Shown here: piece by piece, positions 19,710 through 29,233 of the stretch
Position numbering within the stretch: position 1 is the first letter of the stretch
Layout of the letters: the number at the start of each line of letters is the position of its first letter
Position numbers and translations under genes: made by a program
Source: an uncultured Paracoccaceae bacterium
GTDB lineage: Bacteria; Pseudomonadota; Alphaproteobacteria; Rhodobacterales; Rhodobacteraceae
Length of the DNA stretch: 64,000 nucleotides
Direction of reading: 5' to 3'
Assembly: GCA_937895435.1 (NCBI GenBank)
Contig: CALAXT010000055.1
Span: 25,923 to 89,922 of the forward strand
The notes under the pieces: generated by a model
Database searches by the model: none
Seen by the model: the letters and a program-made list of their open reading frames with translations, nothing else
What the model was told of the DNA's origin: nothing

Positions 19710-20514
19710 GCTTCACACTGCAAGAATCATTGCGATTGCCAACCAAAAGGGGGGTGTGGGAAAGACCACAACCACCATAAATTTGGCCGCAGCTTTAGCG
19801 GAACATGGCAAACGGGTTTTATTGATTGATCTCGATCCGCAGGGAAACGCGTCAACCGGGCTTGGTTTGGCTGCGCCAGATCGTACCCTGACCAGCTATG
19901 ATCTGTTGGTTGAGGGCGCGGTGCTGGGCAGTGTTGCTGTGGCAAGCGAATTTCCTGGCATTTGGATCTGCCCGGCCACCAGCGATCTGTCATCGGCAGA
20001 AATGGCCGTAATTGAAAACCCACGCCGCATGATGCTGCTGCGCGAAGCGTTGCGCGTGGGTGGCTATGCAGCACCGGCGTTTGATTATGTGCTGATTGAT
20101 TGCCCACCGACGCTCGGTTTGTTGACGATCAACGCCCTGGTGGCCGCCGATTCAGTTTTGGTGCCCTTGCAAAGTGAATTTTTTGCGTTGGAAGGTCTGT
20201 CCCAACTTGTGCTGACCGTGCGCGAGGTCCGCCAAACAGCAAACCCCGACCTTCGGTTTGAGGGGATCGTGCTGACAATGTACGACGGTCGAAACCGTCT
20301 GTCGCAATTGGTAGAAGCAGATGCCCGCGAGACGTTGGGCGATTTGGTGTTTAAAACGATCATCCCGCGCAATGTTCGCCTAAGCGAAGCGCCATCATTT
20401 TCAAAACCTGTGTTGCAATATGACAGCGCATCACGGGGGGCAGCGGCGTATCGGGCCTTGGCGATAGAAATTCTGGCCTTGCAAGAAACCCGGAAAGGAA
20501 CGGCAAATGGCTGA
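19702..20514 (+). CDS. parA: Chromosome-partitioning ATPase ParA
   Basis: A 270-residue ParA/Soj ATPase that forms the DNA-bound gradient pulling origin regions apart. The start is GTG 19702, with AGGGA at 19689-19693 and 8-bp overlap with rsmG; a longer frame lies inside rsmG. The deviant Walker A KGGVGKTTT begins at residue 17, and DLDPQGNAS and DCPPTLGLLT follow. It is cotranscribed with parB (8-bp overlap). Confidence 0.97.
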   Translation: MPELHTARIIAIANQKGGVGKTTTTINLAAALAEHGKRVLLIDLDPQGNASTGLGLAAPDRTLTSYDLLVEGAVLGSVAVASEFPGIWICPATSDLSSAEMAVIENPRRMMLLREALRVGGYAAPAFDYVLIDCPPTLGLLTINALVAADSVLVPLQSEFFALEGLSQLVLTVREVRQTANPDLRFEGIVLTMYDGRNRLSQLVEADARETLGDLVFKTIIPRNVRLSEAPSFSKPVLQYDSASRGAAAYRALAIEILALQETRKGTANG

Positions 20515-21466
20515 TAAAAAAGATGCCCGGCGTGGTCTGGGCCGTGGTCTGGCCGCGCTTATGGCCGATATTCAAACTGATGGTGATTTGTCTGCCAGCC
20601 CCACAGCCACACCTGGTGGCCGTTTAGCATCACTTTCACCGCGCAGGCCTGACCAGATGCTGCCAATTGAAAAGTTGGTGCCCAACCCCGATCAGCCTCG
20701 CCGTGATTTCACGGAACCGGCGCTTTCAGAATTGGTGGAATCGATCCGTGAAAAGGGAATTATTCAACCCCTGATCGTGCGTGAAGTGGCACAAAAACCC
20801 GGCATGTATGAAATTGTCGCGGGTGAAAGGCGCTGGCGCGCGGCGCAACGTGCGCAATTGCACGAAGTGCCAGTGTTGGTGCGCAGCTTTACCGATTCTG
20901 AAGTGTTGGAAATTGCGATTGTTGAAAACATTCAGCGCGCCGATTTGAATGCCGCCGAAGAAGCGATGGCCTATCGCCAATTGATGGACCGGTTTGGCCA
21001 TACACAAGAAAAACTGGCCGAGGCATTGGGCAAAAGCCGCAGTCACATTGCCAATCTGTTGCGGCTTTTGACCCTGCCCCAGCCTATTTTGGGGTGGTTG
21101 CGCGATGGGTCTTTGACGGCAGGTCACGCGCGCGCGCTGATCAACACGCCCGAACCTGTTGATATGGCGCGACAAGTTATCAGCCGAAAACTTTCGGTGC
21201 GTGATACTGAGCGGCTTGCCGCCAGCGCACAATCGCGCCCCGATCGGCCCAAGGCTGATGCAGCAGCAAAATTCAAAACAGGCCCAAAAGATGCCGATAC
21301 ACTGGCGCTTGAGGCTGATTTAGCAGCAAATATTGGCATGAAAGTGTCTATTGAGCATGAAACCGGCACCGAAGGTGGACGGATCACTGTTCATTATGGT
21401 TCACTTGACCAGCTTGAGACGCTTTGTCAGATGCTCAGCTCTGGGTCTGGACGTTCTGGGTTTTAG
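20507..21466 (+). CDS. parB: Chromosome-partitioning protein ParB
   Basis: A 319-residue parS-binding CTPase. The N-terminus KKDARRGLGRGLAALM is the ParA-contact motif. The ParB core shows GERRWRAAQ and ENIQRADLNAAEEA (CTP-binding region). The helix-turn-helix LAEALGKSRSHIANLLRLL recognises parS, and a C-terminal dimer domain follows a linker. Its two likely perfect targets are 1.4 and 3.3 kb upstream. It converges on hemW with a 4-bp overlap. Confidence 0.97.
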   Translation: MADKKDARRGLGRGLAALMADIQTDGDLSASPTATPGGRLASLSPRRPDQMLPIEKLVPNPDQPRRDFTEPALSELVESIREKGIIQPLIVREVAQKPGMYEIVAGERRWRAAQRAQLHEVPVLVRSFTDSEVLEIAIVENIQRADLNAAEEAMAYRQLMDRFGHTQEKLAEALGKSRSHIANLLRLLTLPQPILGWLRDGSLTAGHARALINTPEPVDMARQVISRKLSVRDTERLAASAQSRPDRPKADAAAKFKTGPKDADTLALEADLAANIGMKVSIEHETGTEGGRITVHYGSLDQLETLCQMLSSGSGRSGF

Positions 21467-22641
21467 GTGGGATCTGGCAACAGATCTCGCACCACGCTGT
21501 TAAGAACCATCCGACCATTCTGGGTCGCCATCAGACGTTCAGCGCTTTGGGTGACCATCCCCATCTCAGCCAATCGGGCGCAGGCCCGTGGATCAAGTGC
21601 GACGCCTGAAAGTGCGTGATAGCGCGCCAGATCAAGCCCTTCGCTAAGCCGCAGCGACATCATCAGATATTCAGCAGCCTGTTCTGCTTGGGGCACAAGC
21701 TGGCGTGCTATTTCTCCGTCGCCCGATATGCTGACCTGTTTAAGCCATTCAAACGGGGCGCGGGGGGTTTCGGTGGCCCATCTTTGACCATCAAGTGTCA
21801 GCCGTCCATGTGCGCCTGGGCCAATGCCCGCGTAATCGCCAGCGCGCCAATAGACCAAATTATGACGTGATTGCGCGCCAGCACGGGCGTGATTTGATAT
21901 CTCATAGGCGGGCATTCCGGCCGCGCCGGTCAGATCTTGTGTCAGGGCGTAAAGATCCGCAGACAAATCATCATCGGGCAATCCCTTTAGGCCCCCGGCT
22001 GCGTGGCGCGCGCCAAAGGCAGTGCCATCTTCAATGGTCAGTTGGTAAAGGGAAAGATGATCCACCGCCATCGTCAGGGCGTGTGACAGCTCTGCCCGCC
22101 AATCTTTTAGGCTTTGATCCTGGCGTGCATAAATCAGATCAAAACTGACGCGCTCAAACGTAGCACGGGCAATGTCAAACGCTGCGCGCCCTTCGGCTGC
22201 GGAATGCATGCGGCCTAGTTTTCGCAGATCGGTGTCGTTCAGGGCCTGCAGGCCCATGGAAATTCGGGTGACCCCAGCTTGTTGAAACCCACGAAAACGA
22301 CCAGCTTCGACCGATGTCGGGTTGGCCTCTAGCGTGATTTCGGGGTCGTTGACCATGGGCCATGTTGCGCGAATCCGCTCTATTACAGCGGCGATCAGAT
22401 CGGGCTGCATCAGGCTGGGTGTGCCGCCACCAAAAAACACGGATTGCAGCACCCGGCCTTGGGTTTCAGCGCCAATACGGTCAATTTCGGAAAGATATGC
22501 CGCTTGCCATGCGGGCTGATCGATGGTGGCCACAACGTGGCTGTTGAAATCGCAATAGGGGCATTTTGCCGCACAAAAAGGCCAGTGAATATAAAGACCA
22601 AAGCCGCCATTTTGCCAATCGGGCAGGGCGGCTTTGGTCAT
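21463..22641 (-). CDS. hemW: Radical SAM haem chaperone HemW
   Basis: The 392-residue product starts at ATG 22641, overlapping the rdgB stop as ATGA. LYIHWPFCAAKCPYCDFNSH carries the CxxxCxxC cluster motif with the HemW-type trailing Phe. Such proteins were long annotated as oxygen-independent coproporphyrinogen oxidases, but HemW lacks that activity and delivers haem. GGGTPSLM and the C-terminal HemN domain are present. It ends the rph-rdgB-hemW unit. Confidence 0.94.
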   Translation of the reverse strand: MTKAALPDWQNGGFGLYIHWPFCAAKCPYCDFNSHVVATIDQPAWQAAYLSEIDRIGAETQGRVLQSVFFGGGTPSLMQPDLIAAVIERIRATWPMVNDPEITLEANPTSVEAGRFRGFQQAGVTRISMGLQALNDTDLRKLGRMHSAAEGRAAFDIARATFERVSFDLIYARQDQSLKDWRAELSHALTMAVDHLSLYQLTIEDGTAFGARHAAGGLKGLPDDDLSADLYALTQDLTGAAGMPAYEISNHARAGAQSRHNLVYWRAGDYAGIGPGAHGRLTLDGQRWATETPRAPFEWLKQVSISGDGEIARQLVPQAEQAAEYLMMSLRLSEGLDLARYHALSGVALDPRACARLAEMGMVTQSAERLMATQNGRMVLNSVVRDLLPDPT

Positions 22642-23246
22642 GAAAAACACCCGGCAATCAGCTTGGCAAATGCGTCAGCACGGTGACTGATTTCATTTTT
22701 CTGCCAACGGTCCATTTCGCCAAAGGTCAGCGCAAAGCCGTCGGGTTGAAAAATGGGATCATAACCGTGTCCTTGGGTCCCACGCATGGGCCAGACGACT
22801 TGCCCAACCATTTCGCCCGCAAAAACGGCGTCAGAGCCATCCGGCCACGCCAACACCAGTGTGCAACAAAATTTAGCACGTCGTGGAAAGGGGGCGTGGG
22901 CTGCTTCTAACGCGGTCCACACCTTTTTCATCGCCATTGGAAAATCACGGCCCTGCGGCGTTTCCGCCCAATCGGCGGTATAAACGCCCGGTGCCCCATT
23001 CAACGCTTCGACCGCCAACCCAGAATCGTCGGCCAATGCAGGCAGGCCACTGGCTTTGGCAGCAAAATGTGCTTTGATCCGGGCATTGCCTACGAATGTG
23101 GTTTCCGTCTCGCGTGGCTCGGCCAGGCCCAGTTCCCCAGCCGAGGTCAGTGCGATGCCATAAGGTTCCAGCAGCTTGCTGATTTCTTCAAGTTTGCCTT
23201 GATTATGGGTGGCAACGATCAGCCTGTCGCCATCAAACCGTTTCAT
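22638..23246 (-). CDS. rdgB: XTP/dITP diphosphatase (RdgB/HAM1)
   Basis: A 202-residue house-cleaning pyrophosphatase for deaminated purine nucleotides. The N-terminus [12 protein letters not shown] holds the T/SxNxxK signature, and [20 protein letters not shown] is the catalytic block. The C-terminal SHRADAF is conserved. ATG 23246 overlaps the rph stop by 4 bp. The rph-rdgB-hemW order is widespread in alphaproteobacteria. Confidence 0.97.
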   Translation of the reverse strand: MKRFDGDRLIVATHNQGKLEEISKLLEPYGIALTSAGELGLAEPRETETTFVGNARIKAHFAAKASGLPALADDSGLAVEALNGAPGVYTADWAETPQGRDFPMAMKKVWTALEAAHAPFPRRAKFCCTLVLAWPDGSDAVFAGEMVGQVVWPMRGTQGHGYDPIFQPDGFALTFGEMDRWQKNEISHRADAFAKLIAGCFS

Positions 23247-23956
23247 CCCAGAGCGGCCTTTTGTGCGGCAACCAACGCGCTGGCGCCGGCCTCGGCCATA
23301 TCCAGTAGGGATTGCATTTCTTCACGTGAAAAGGTTGATCCTTCGGCGCTCATTTGCACTTCAATCAGGCGGCCCTTGCCGGTCAAGATAAAATTGCCAT
23401 CTGTGCCAGCTTCGCTGTCTTCGGGGTAATCCAGATCCAGAACTGGCTGCCCGGCATAGATGCCACAGGAAACCGCCGCGACATGATCCATGATCGGGTC
23501 AGAAATAATGTCACCCGCCTTTAGCAGCTTATTCACGGCCAAACGCAGGGCTACCCAGCCGCCGGTTATTGACGCACAGCGGGTGCCGCCATCGGCCTGC
23601 AAGACATCGCAGTCAATCGTGATCTGGCGTTCGCCCAAGGCCTGACGGTCAACCCCAGCACGCAGCGCCCGCCCGATCAGGCGTTGAATTTCCTGTGTGC
23701 GGCCCGACTGTTTGCCAGCTGCCGCTTCGCGGCGATTGCGGCTGTGTGTGGCGCGTGGCAGCATGCCGTATTCAGCGGTCACCCAGCCCTGCCCAGTGTT
23801 GCGCAGGAATGAGGGCGCGCGCTCTTCTAATGAGGCCGAGCACAATACATGGGTGTTGCCCATCTTGATCAGGCAAGACCCTTCAGCGTGTTTCATTACC
23901 CCGGTTTCAATAGAAATTGGGCGCATTTCGTTCAGTTGACGGCCGGAAGGGCGCAT
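23243..23956 (-). CDS. rph: Ribonuclease PH
   Basis: A 237-residue phosphorolytic 3'-5' exoribonuclease that trims tRNA 3' ends. The start at ATG 23956 has AAGGAAC upstream and gives [40 protein letters not shown] and the [19 protein letters not shown] block are diagnostic. It diverges from hrcA across 115 bp. A degenerate parS-like core (TTCACGTGAA) lies within its 3' part at 23321-23330. Confidence 0.97.
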   Translation of the reverse strand: MRPSGRQLNEMRPISIETGVMKHAEGSCLIKMGNTHVLCSASLEERAPSFLRNTGQGWVTAEYGMLPRATHSRNRREAAAGKQSGRTQEIQRLIGRALRAGVDRQALGERQITIDCDVLQADGGTRCASITGGWVALRLAVNKLLKAGDIISDPIMDHVAAVSCGIYAGQPVLDLDYPEDSEAGTDGNFILTGKGRLIEVQMSAEGSTFSREEMQSLLDMAEAGASALVAAQKAALG

Positions 23957-24019
23957 GATCTGTTCCTTTTCTGATATGTCTGCCAGATACAGGGGTGGGC
24001 GCGTGCTTCGCAACCCCGA

Positions 24020-24048
24020 TTGACGAAGTGCACTTGTGTTCCTACATC
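24020..24048 (+). promoter_or_regulatory. Possible promoter of hrcA-grpE
   Basis: TTGACG (24020-24025), 17 bases, TACATC (24043-24048): 5 of 6 and 4 of 6 matches to the housekeeping consensus. It lies 24 bases before the hrcA ATG. No CIRCE inverted repeat (TTAGCACTC-N9-GAGTGCTAA) is visible in this gap, so HrcA autoregulation through CIRCE is not supported here. Confidence 0.45.
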
Positions 24049-24071
24049 TATCAAGACATCAGGATCATACC

Positions 24072-25142
24072 ATGAGTGATGGACACCGCCGTATTTCTGA
24101 TATGAATGACCGCACGCGCGAAGTGTTTCGCCGCGTTGTTGAGGGCTATCTGGAAACTGGTGATCCTGTTGGATCACGCACGTTGACCCGCAGCATGAGT
24201 GAAAAACTCTCAGCCGCGACCATTCGCAACGTCATGCAAGATTTGGAATATCTGGGCGTTCTGGGCAGCCCGCATGTATCAGCTGGGCGTATTCCCACGC
24301 AGATTGGCTTGCGGATGTTTGTCGACAGTCTGTTAGAGGTTTCGGCCGTCCAAGATGCCGATCGGGAAATGATCGATGCCACGTTGCAGGGGCCAGAACC
24401 TGATGTGGGCCATTTGCTGGACAGGGTTGGCCTTGCGTTGTCTGGATTGACGCGCGGTGCAAGTCTTGTTTTGGCCCCAAAACAAGAAGCTGCCATCCGT
24501 CATGTTGAATTCGTCAGCTTGGCCTCTGATCGGGCGTTGGTGGTGCTGGTCTTTGCCGATGGTCAGGTGGAAAATCGCGTGTTTAAACCCCCGGCAGGCC
24601 AAACGCCGTCTTCGATGCGCGAGGCTGCGAATTTTCTGAATGCTATGGCAGAAGGTTTGACGCTCAGCGAATTGCGCGAGCGGATCGCCAAAGAGATCGT
24701 CGCACGCCGTCAGGAACTGGACGATTTGGCCCGAAACATGGTTGAAAGTGGTCTGGCGCTTTGGGAAGATGAGAACGGCGCACAAGAGCGGTTGATCGTG
24801 CGGGGCAGCGCCAATTTGCTTGGCACAACCGAGCAGACAGAAGATCTGGAACGGGTGCGCCAGCTGTTTGATGATCTTGAGCGCAAGCGTGACATCGCGT
24901 CATTTCTGGAATTGGCGGATGAGGGTGAAGGCGTCCGAATTTTTATTGGCTCTGAGAACAAGCTTTTTTCACTTTCGGGTTCCTCTTTGGTCGTCTCTCC
25001 CTATATGAACGCTGACCGTAAGATTATAGGTGCGGTGGGCGTGATCGGGCCAACCCGATTGAATTATGGGCGGATCGTGCCGATTGTCGATTACACGGCG
25101 CAGCTGGTTGGGAAACTGATTTCTGATCGCGGCAAGGGGTAG
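24072..25142 (+). CDS. hrcA: Heat-inducible transcription repressor HrcA
   Basis: A 356-residue repressor that binds CIRCE operators of groESL and dnaK genes. Start ATG 24072 follows AGGATCATACC. The N-terminal winged helix shows ETGDPVGSRTLTR and SAATIRNVMQDLEYLG; the C-terminal IGAVGVIGPTRLNYGRIV is the family's signature. It is 3 bp from grpE. Its own upstream region lacks a visible CIRCE element. Confidence 0.96.
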   Translation: MSDGHRRISDMNDRTREVFRRVVEGYLETGDPVGSRTLTRSMSEKLSAATIRNVMQDLEYLGVLGSPHVSAGRIPTQIGLRMFVDSLLEVSAVQDADREMIDATLQGPEPDVGHLLDRVGLALSGLTRGASLVLAPKQEAAIRHVEFVSLASDRALVVLVFADGQVENRVFKPPAGQTPSSMREAANFLNAMAEGLTLSELRERIAKEIVARRQELDDLARNMVESGLALWEDENGAQERLIVRGSANLLGTTEQTEDLERVRQLFDDLERKRDIASFLELADEGEGVRIFIGSENKLFSLSGSSLVVSPYMNADRKIIGAVGVIGPTRLNYGRIVPIVDYTAQLVGKLISDRGKG

Positions 25143-25145
25143 AAA

Positions 25146-25694
25146 ATGAACGAAAAGACTGATGAAACTCTCTCAGATCAAGCATTTGAAGAAAATGCTG
25201 GGGGAAATGATGATGCGATTGCGGATGTGATCGAACAGCTGACAGCTGAACGCGATGACATGCGCGACCGTTTTATGCGGACGTTGGCAGATGCCGAAAA
25301 TGCCCGAAAGCGTGGTGAAAAAGACCGACGCGAGGCTGAGCAGTATGGTGCGGCCAAATTCGCGCGCGATATGTTGCCCGTCTATGACAATCTTAAGCGT
25401 GCGCTTGATGCCGCCACCGACGAACAGCGCGCGGCAGCTGGTGCCGTTCTAGAAGGTGTTGAACTGACACTGCGCGAATTGGCCAACACCTTTGGCAAAC
25501 ATAGTATTCAGATTGTGTCGCCCGAGATCGGATCAGCGTTTGATCCGCAGCAACATCAGGCAATGTTTGAAGCCCCGGTGCCCGGCACCAAGGCGGGTGA
25601 CATCATTCAGGTGATGGGCGAAGGCTTTATGCTGCATGACCGCCTGTTGCGCCCGGCGCAGGTTGGCGTTTCATCAACGCCAGCAGGTCATTGA
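25146..25694 (+). CDS. grpE: Nucleotide-exchange factor GrpE
   Basis: A 182-residue cochaperone that releases ADP from DnaK. The acidic N-terminus leads to a long coiled-coil helix (ERDDMRDRFMRTLADAENAR) and a C-terminal beta domain with FDPQQHQAMFEAP and the final RPAQVGVS. It forms an operon with hrcA. Its end overlaps the converging mutS by 7 bp. Confidence 0.97.
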   Translation: MNEKTDETLSDQAFEENAGGNDDAIADVIEQLTAERDDMRDRFMRTLADAENARKRGEKDRREAEQYGAAKFARDMLPVYDNLKRALDAATDEQRAAAGAVLEGVELTLRELANTFGKHSIQIVSPEIGSAFDPQQHQAMFEAPVPGTKAGDIIQVMGEGFMLHDRLLRPAQVGVSSTPAGH

Positions 25695-28357
25695 CCCTCG
25701 CCGAGATCCTTCAGCTCATAAATCAGCGCAAGCGCCTCTCTTGGGGTTAGCGCATCTGGGTGGATCTCGGCAAGTTTTTCGACCAAGGGCGATTTTGTTT
25801 GTGCCGCGGGTTGCGGTGGCATGCGGGATGGTGCGGCAGAAAACAGCGGCAGGTCGTCGATGACGGCGTGCTGTCTGCCGCCGCCCTCACGTTCACCGCG
25901 TTCCAACGCTTCAAGCACAACACGTGCGCGTTCAACAACAGATGCGGGCAGGCCAGCCAATTTGGCTACCTGTACCCCATACGACCGATCCGCCGCACCC
26001 CGGCGAACTTCATGTAGAAAAATCACATCACCTTGCCATTCGCGAACGGCGACGGTGGCGTTTTCAACGCCGTCCAGTTTGGCTGCAAGTGTGGTCATTT
26101 CATGATAATGTGTTGCAAAAAGTGCGCGGCTGCCGTTCACCGTGTGTAAATGCTCTAGCACCGCCCAAGCAATTGACAGACCATCATAGGTGGCCGTTCC
26201 GCGCCCAATTTCATCCAAGATAACCAGTGCGCGCGCATCAGCTTGGTTCAAAATGGCGGCCGTTTCCACCATTTCCACCATAAATGTCGATCGGCCCCGC
26301 GCCAGATCATCCGAGGCGCCAACTCGGCTGAATAATTGGCTGACCAGCCCAATATGCGCCGTTTGCGCTGGAACGAATGACCCCATTTGGGCCAACACGG
26401 TGATCAGTGCATTTTGCCGTAAAAACGTTGATTTCCCAGCCATGTTTGGGCCTGTTAGCAGCCAGATTGCGGCACCTTTGGTGGCCGAAAGGTCGCAATC
26501 ATTGGCTACGAAAGGGCGCCCGTCGCGGCGCAATGCCCGTTCGACAACTGGGTGACGGCCACCTTCAATCAAAAACGCGCGGCTTTCATCGACCAAGGGT
26601 TCAACCCAATCGGCCTGAACAGCCAGATCAGCGAGTGCGGCGGTTATATCTAATTCTGCCAAGGCGCGCGCTGTGTGCGCAATTGCGCCCGACCGTGCGA
26701 TAACTGTTTGGCTTAGGCTGTCAAACAGCCCCCGCTCTATCTCTTGCGCCTGGTTTCCGGCGTTTAGGATACGGGTTTGCAGATCGCTTAGTTCAACGGT
26801 GGCAAAGCGCAGTTGGCCTGCGGTGCTTTGGCGGTGAATGAATGTGGCGTTCAATGGCGCAGACATCATTTTGTCGGCATGGGTGGCGGTTGTTTCGATA
26901 AAATAGCCCAACACGTTGTTGTGCTTGATTTTTAGCGTGGAGATACCGGTTTGCGTGGCATATTCTGCCTGAAGTGAGGCGATAACCTCACGGCCCTCAT
27001 CACGCAGCAGGCGCAGCCCATCCAAATGGGCGTCATATTGTGCAGCGATAAAGCCACCATCCCGCAGCAAAAGCGGTGGTTCTGCAACCAGCGCCCGGCC
27101 CAAAAGTTCGGCCAGATCGTCATGCCCCACCAAAGCTGTGCAGGCTTCTGACAGGCGTTCGGGCAGATCATGGTTGGGTAAGAGCGTGGCAATTTCCCCG
27201 GCCTGTTCCAAGCCTGCGCGTATGGCGGCCAGATCACGTGGGCCACCGCGGTCAAGTGCCAGACGGGCCAAGGCGCGATCTATATCGGGGACACGGGCCA
27301 AGGCTTGCCGCAGGGCATGGCGCTGTTGTTGGGCGCCCACCATATGGCGGACGGCACTCAGGCGTGCGTGAATTTCCCACAAGTCGCGCGATGGTCCAGC
27401 CAAACGGCTTTCAAGCAGCCGCCCACCTGCGGCGGTGACGGTGTGATCAATGGTGGTCAAAAGCGCACCATCGCGACCGCCCGACAAGTTTGACACCAGT
27501 TCAAGATTGCGCCGGGTGGCTGCATCAATTTGCATGGCGCGGCTGGCATCTTCGCGCAGTGGCGGTTGCAGCAGTGGCAGCCGCCCGCGTTGTGTTAGAT
27601 CAAGATAATCAACAATTGCCCCCAAGGCGGATATTTCCGCCCGGCCAAAACTGCCAAACGCATCAAGTGTGGCCACTTGCCAAAGGGCACACAGGCGTTT
27701 TTGCGCGGATGTGCTGTCAAAGCTGGCACGTGACAGCGGGCTAAGTGCCGCCCCGTTTCCGCGCAGAATTTCAGCCAGCAAGGGGTCAATTGTTGGGTCA
27801 GCGCCTTCGCAAATCACCACCTCACGCGGGGCCAAACGTGCCAATTCAGGGCCAAGGCGCGACAGGGCGCAGGGCATCACCCGCAGCGCCCCGGTTGAAA
27901 TGTCCACCCACGCCAGCGCACCTTCATCACGCACACTGGCGTAGGCACAAAGATAATTGTGCCGCCGGGCTTCCAGAAGCCCTTCCTCGGTCAGGGTTCC
28001 GGGGGTGACCAGCCGCACCACATCGCGGTGCACCACTGACTTATAGCCACGTTTTTTTGCCTCGGCGGGGTCTTCCATCTGTTCGGCGATGGCCACGCGA
28101 AAGCCTTTGCGGATCAGAGTCAGCAAATAGCCCTCTGCTGCATGAACTGGCACACCGCACATCGCGATGTCTTCGCCCAGATGTTTGCCGCGTTTGGTAA
28201 GCGCAATGTCAAGCGCTGCGGCGGCCGATAGCGCATCATCAAAGAACATTTCATAGAAATCGCCCATGCGGTAAAACAAAAGCGCATCGGGGTGCCGCCC
28301 CTTTATTTCCAGATATTGCGCCATCATTGGCGTTGTTTGGGCGTCTGTTTCTATCAC
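25688..28357 (-). CDS. mutS: DNA mismatch repair protein MutS
   Basis: An 889-residue mismatch sensor ATPase. The start is GTG 28357, supported by an AGGA seven bases upstream; ATGs ten and eleven codons later are alternatives. LLFYRMGDFYEMF includes the mismatch-wedging Phe-x-Glu (the FYE motif). Walker A is GPNMAGKSTFLRQ, followed by signature-type VILDEIGRGTATYDGLSIAWA. Length is typical. It is transcribed against the replication-fork direction of the right arm. Confidence 0.98.
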   Translation of the reverse strand: MIETDAQTTPMMAQYLEIKGRHPDALLFYRMGDFYEMFFDDALSAAAALDIALTKRGKHLGEDIAMCGVPVHAAEGYLLTLIRKGFRVAIAEQMEDPAEAKKRGYKSVVHRDVVRLVTPGTLTEEGLLEARRHNYLCAYASVRDEGALAWVDISTGALRVMPCALSRLGPELARLAPREVVICEGADPTIDPLLAEILRGNGAALSPLSRASFDSTSAQKRLCALWQVATLDAFGSFGRAEISALGAIVDYLDLTQRGRLPLLQPPLREDASRAMQIDAATRRNLELVSNLSGGRDGALLTTIDHTVTAAGGRLLESRLAGPSRDLWEIHARLSAVRHMVGAQQQRHALRQALARVPDIDRALARLALDRGGPRDLAAIRAGLEQAGEIATLLPNHDLPERLSEACTALVGHDDLAELLGRALVAEPPLLLRDGGFIAAQYDAHLDGLRLLRDEGREVIASLQAEYATQTGISTLKIKHNNVLGYFIETTATHADKMMSAPLNATFIHRQSTAGQLRFATVELSDLQTRILNAGNQAQEIERGLFDSLSQTVIARSGAIAHTARALAELDITAALADLAVQADWVEPLVDESRAFLIEGGRHPVVERALRRDGRPFVANDCDLSATKGAAIWLLTGPNMAGKSTFLRQNALITVLAQMGSFVPAQTAHIGLVSQLFSRVGASDDLARGRSTFMVEMVETAAILNQADARALVILDEIGRGTATYDGLSIAWAVLEHLHTVNGSRALFATHYHEMTTLAAKLDGVENATVAVREWQGDVIFLHEVRRGAADRSYGVQVAKLAGLPASVVERARVVLEALERGEREGGGRQHAVIDDLPLFSAAPSRMPPQPAAQTKSPLVEKLAEIHPDALTPREALALIYELKDLGEGQ

Positions 28358-28418
28358 GGTCTATCCTGATGGCTGGGCCCAAGCCTAGTGAGCCGCACCG
28401 GTTGGGAAAAGGCAAAAT

Positions 28419-29168
28419 TTATGCAGGTTTTGTACTGGCGGTGACATAGTTCACCGACAGATCGCGCGCTGACAGCGACCAACGCCACAAAACAGGATTA
28501 AACACAAATCCTTGTCGGTCGACGGGGGTCAGGCCCGCTTGGGTAATCAGCGTCTCTAGCTCATTAGGGGTGATGAATTTTCGCCAATCATGCGTGCCTT
28601 TGGGCAACCATCGCATGATGTGTTCTGCCCCGATGATCGCCATCAGATAGCTTTTGGGGTTACGATTGATTGTTGAACAAATCATCAATCCGCCCGGCTT
28701 CAGCAAACGCTGGCACGCCGTTAGGTAGGTCAGCGGATTGGCGACATGCTCGACCACTTCCATATTCAGAACCACATCGAATTGCGCCCCGGAATCAGCC
28801 ATATCTTCGGCGGTGGTGCAGCGATAATCAATCGTCAGGCCAGATTGCTCGGCGTGCAGCTGTGCTACGGGAATGTTGCGCGCGGCGGCATCAGCGCCCG
28901 TAACATCGGCGCCCAAGCGTGCCATCGGCTCTGACAACAATCCACCGCCACAGCCGATGTCAAGCAGCCGCAGCCCCTGAAATGGCAAGGGGTCCTGCAT
29001 GTCGCGGCCAAATTCTGCGGCGATTTGGGCTGTTATATAATCCAATCGGCAGGGGTTGAGCATATGAAGTGGTTTGAATTTACCGTTTGGGTCCCACCAT
29101 TCAGCGGCCATGGCCTCAAACTTGGCAACTTCGGATGGGTCGATGGTGGTTCTGGCATCATTTTGCAT
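28419..29168 (-). CDS. ubiG: Ubiquinone biosynthesis O-methyltransferase
   Basis: A 249-residue SAM methyltransferase doing both O-methylations in ubiquinone synthesis. The start ATG 29168 is preceded by [23 protein letters not shown] is the UbiG N-terminus, [20 protein letters not shown] the SAM site, and [13 protein letters not shown] the family C-terminal block. It diverges from a peptidase gene across 65 bp. Confidence 0.97.
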   Translation of the reverse strand: MQNDARTTIDPSEVAKFEAMAAEWWDPNGKFKPLHMLNPCRLDYITAQIAAEFGRDMQDPLPFQGLRLLDIGCGGGLLSEPMARLGADVTGADAAARNIPVAQLHAEQSGLTIDYRCTTAEDMADSGAQFDVVLNMEVVEHVANPLTYLTACQRLLKPGGLMICSTINRNPKSYLMAIIGAEHIMRWLPKGTHDWRKFITPNELETLITQAGLTPVDRQGFVFNPVLWRWSLSARDLSVNYVTASTKPA

Positions 29169-29233
29169 TTTGCGCTCCGGTAATTTTCTGCAAGCCTGTG
29201 GCGGGGCCTGCTTGGACTCTATATAGAACATTC

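Noticed and set aside
24000..24071. CIRCE element before hrcA
   Set aside because: Looked for TTAGCACTC-N9-GAGTGCTAA in the divergent gap and found only an isolated AGTGCAC, which does not form the inverted repeat.
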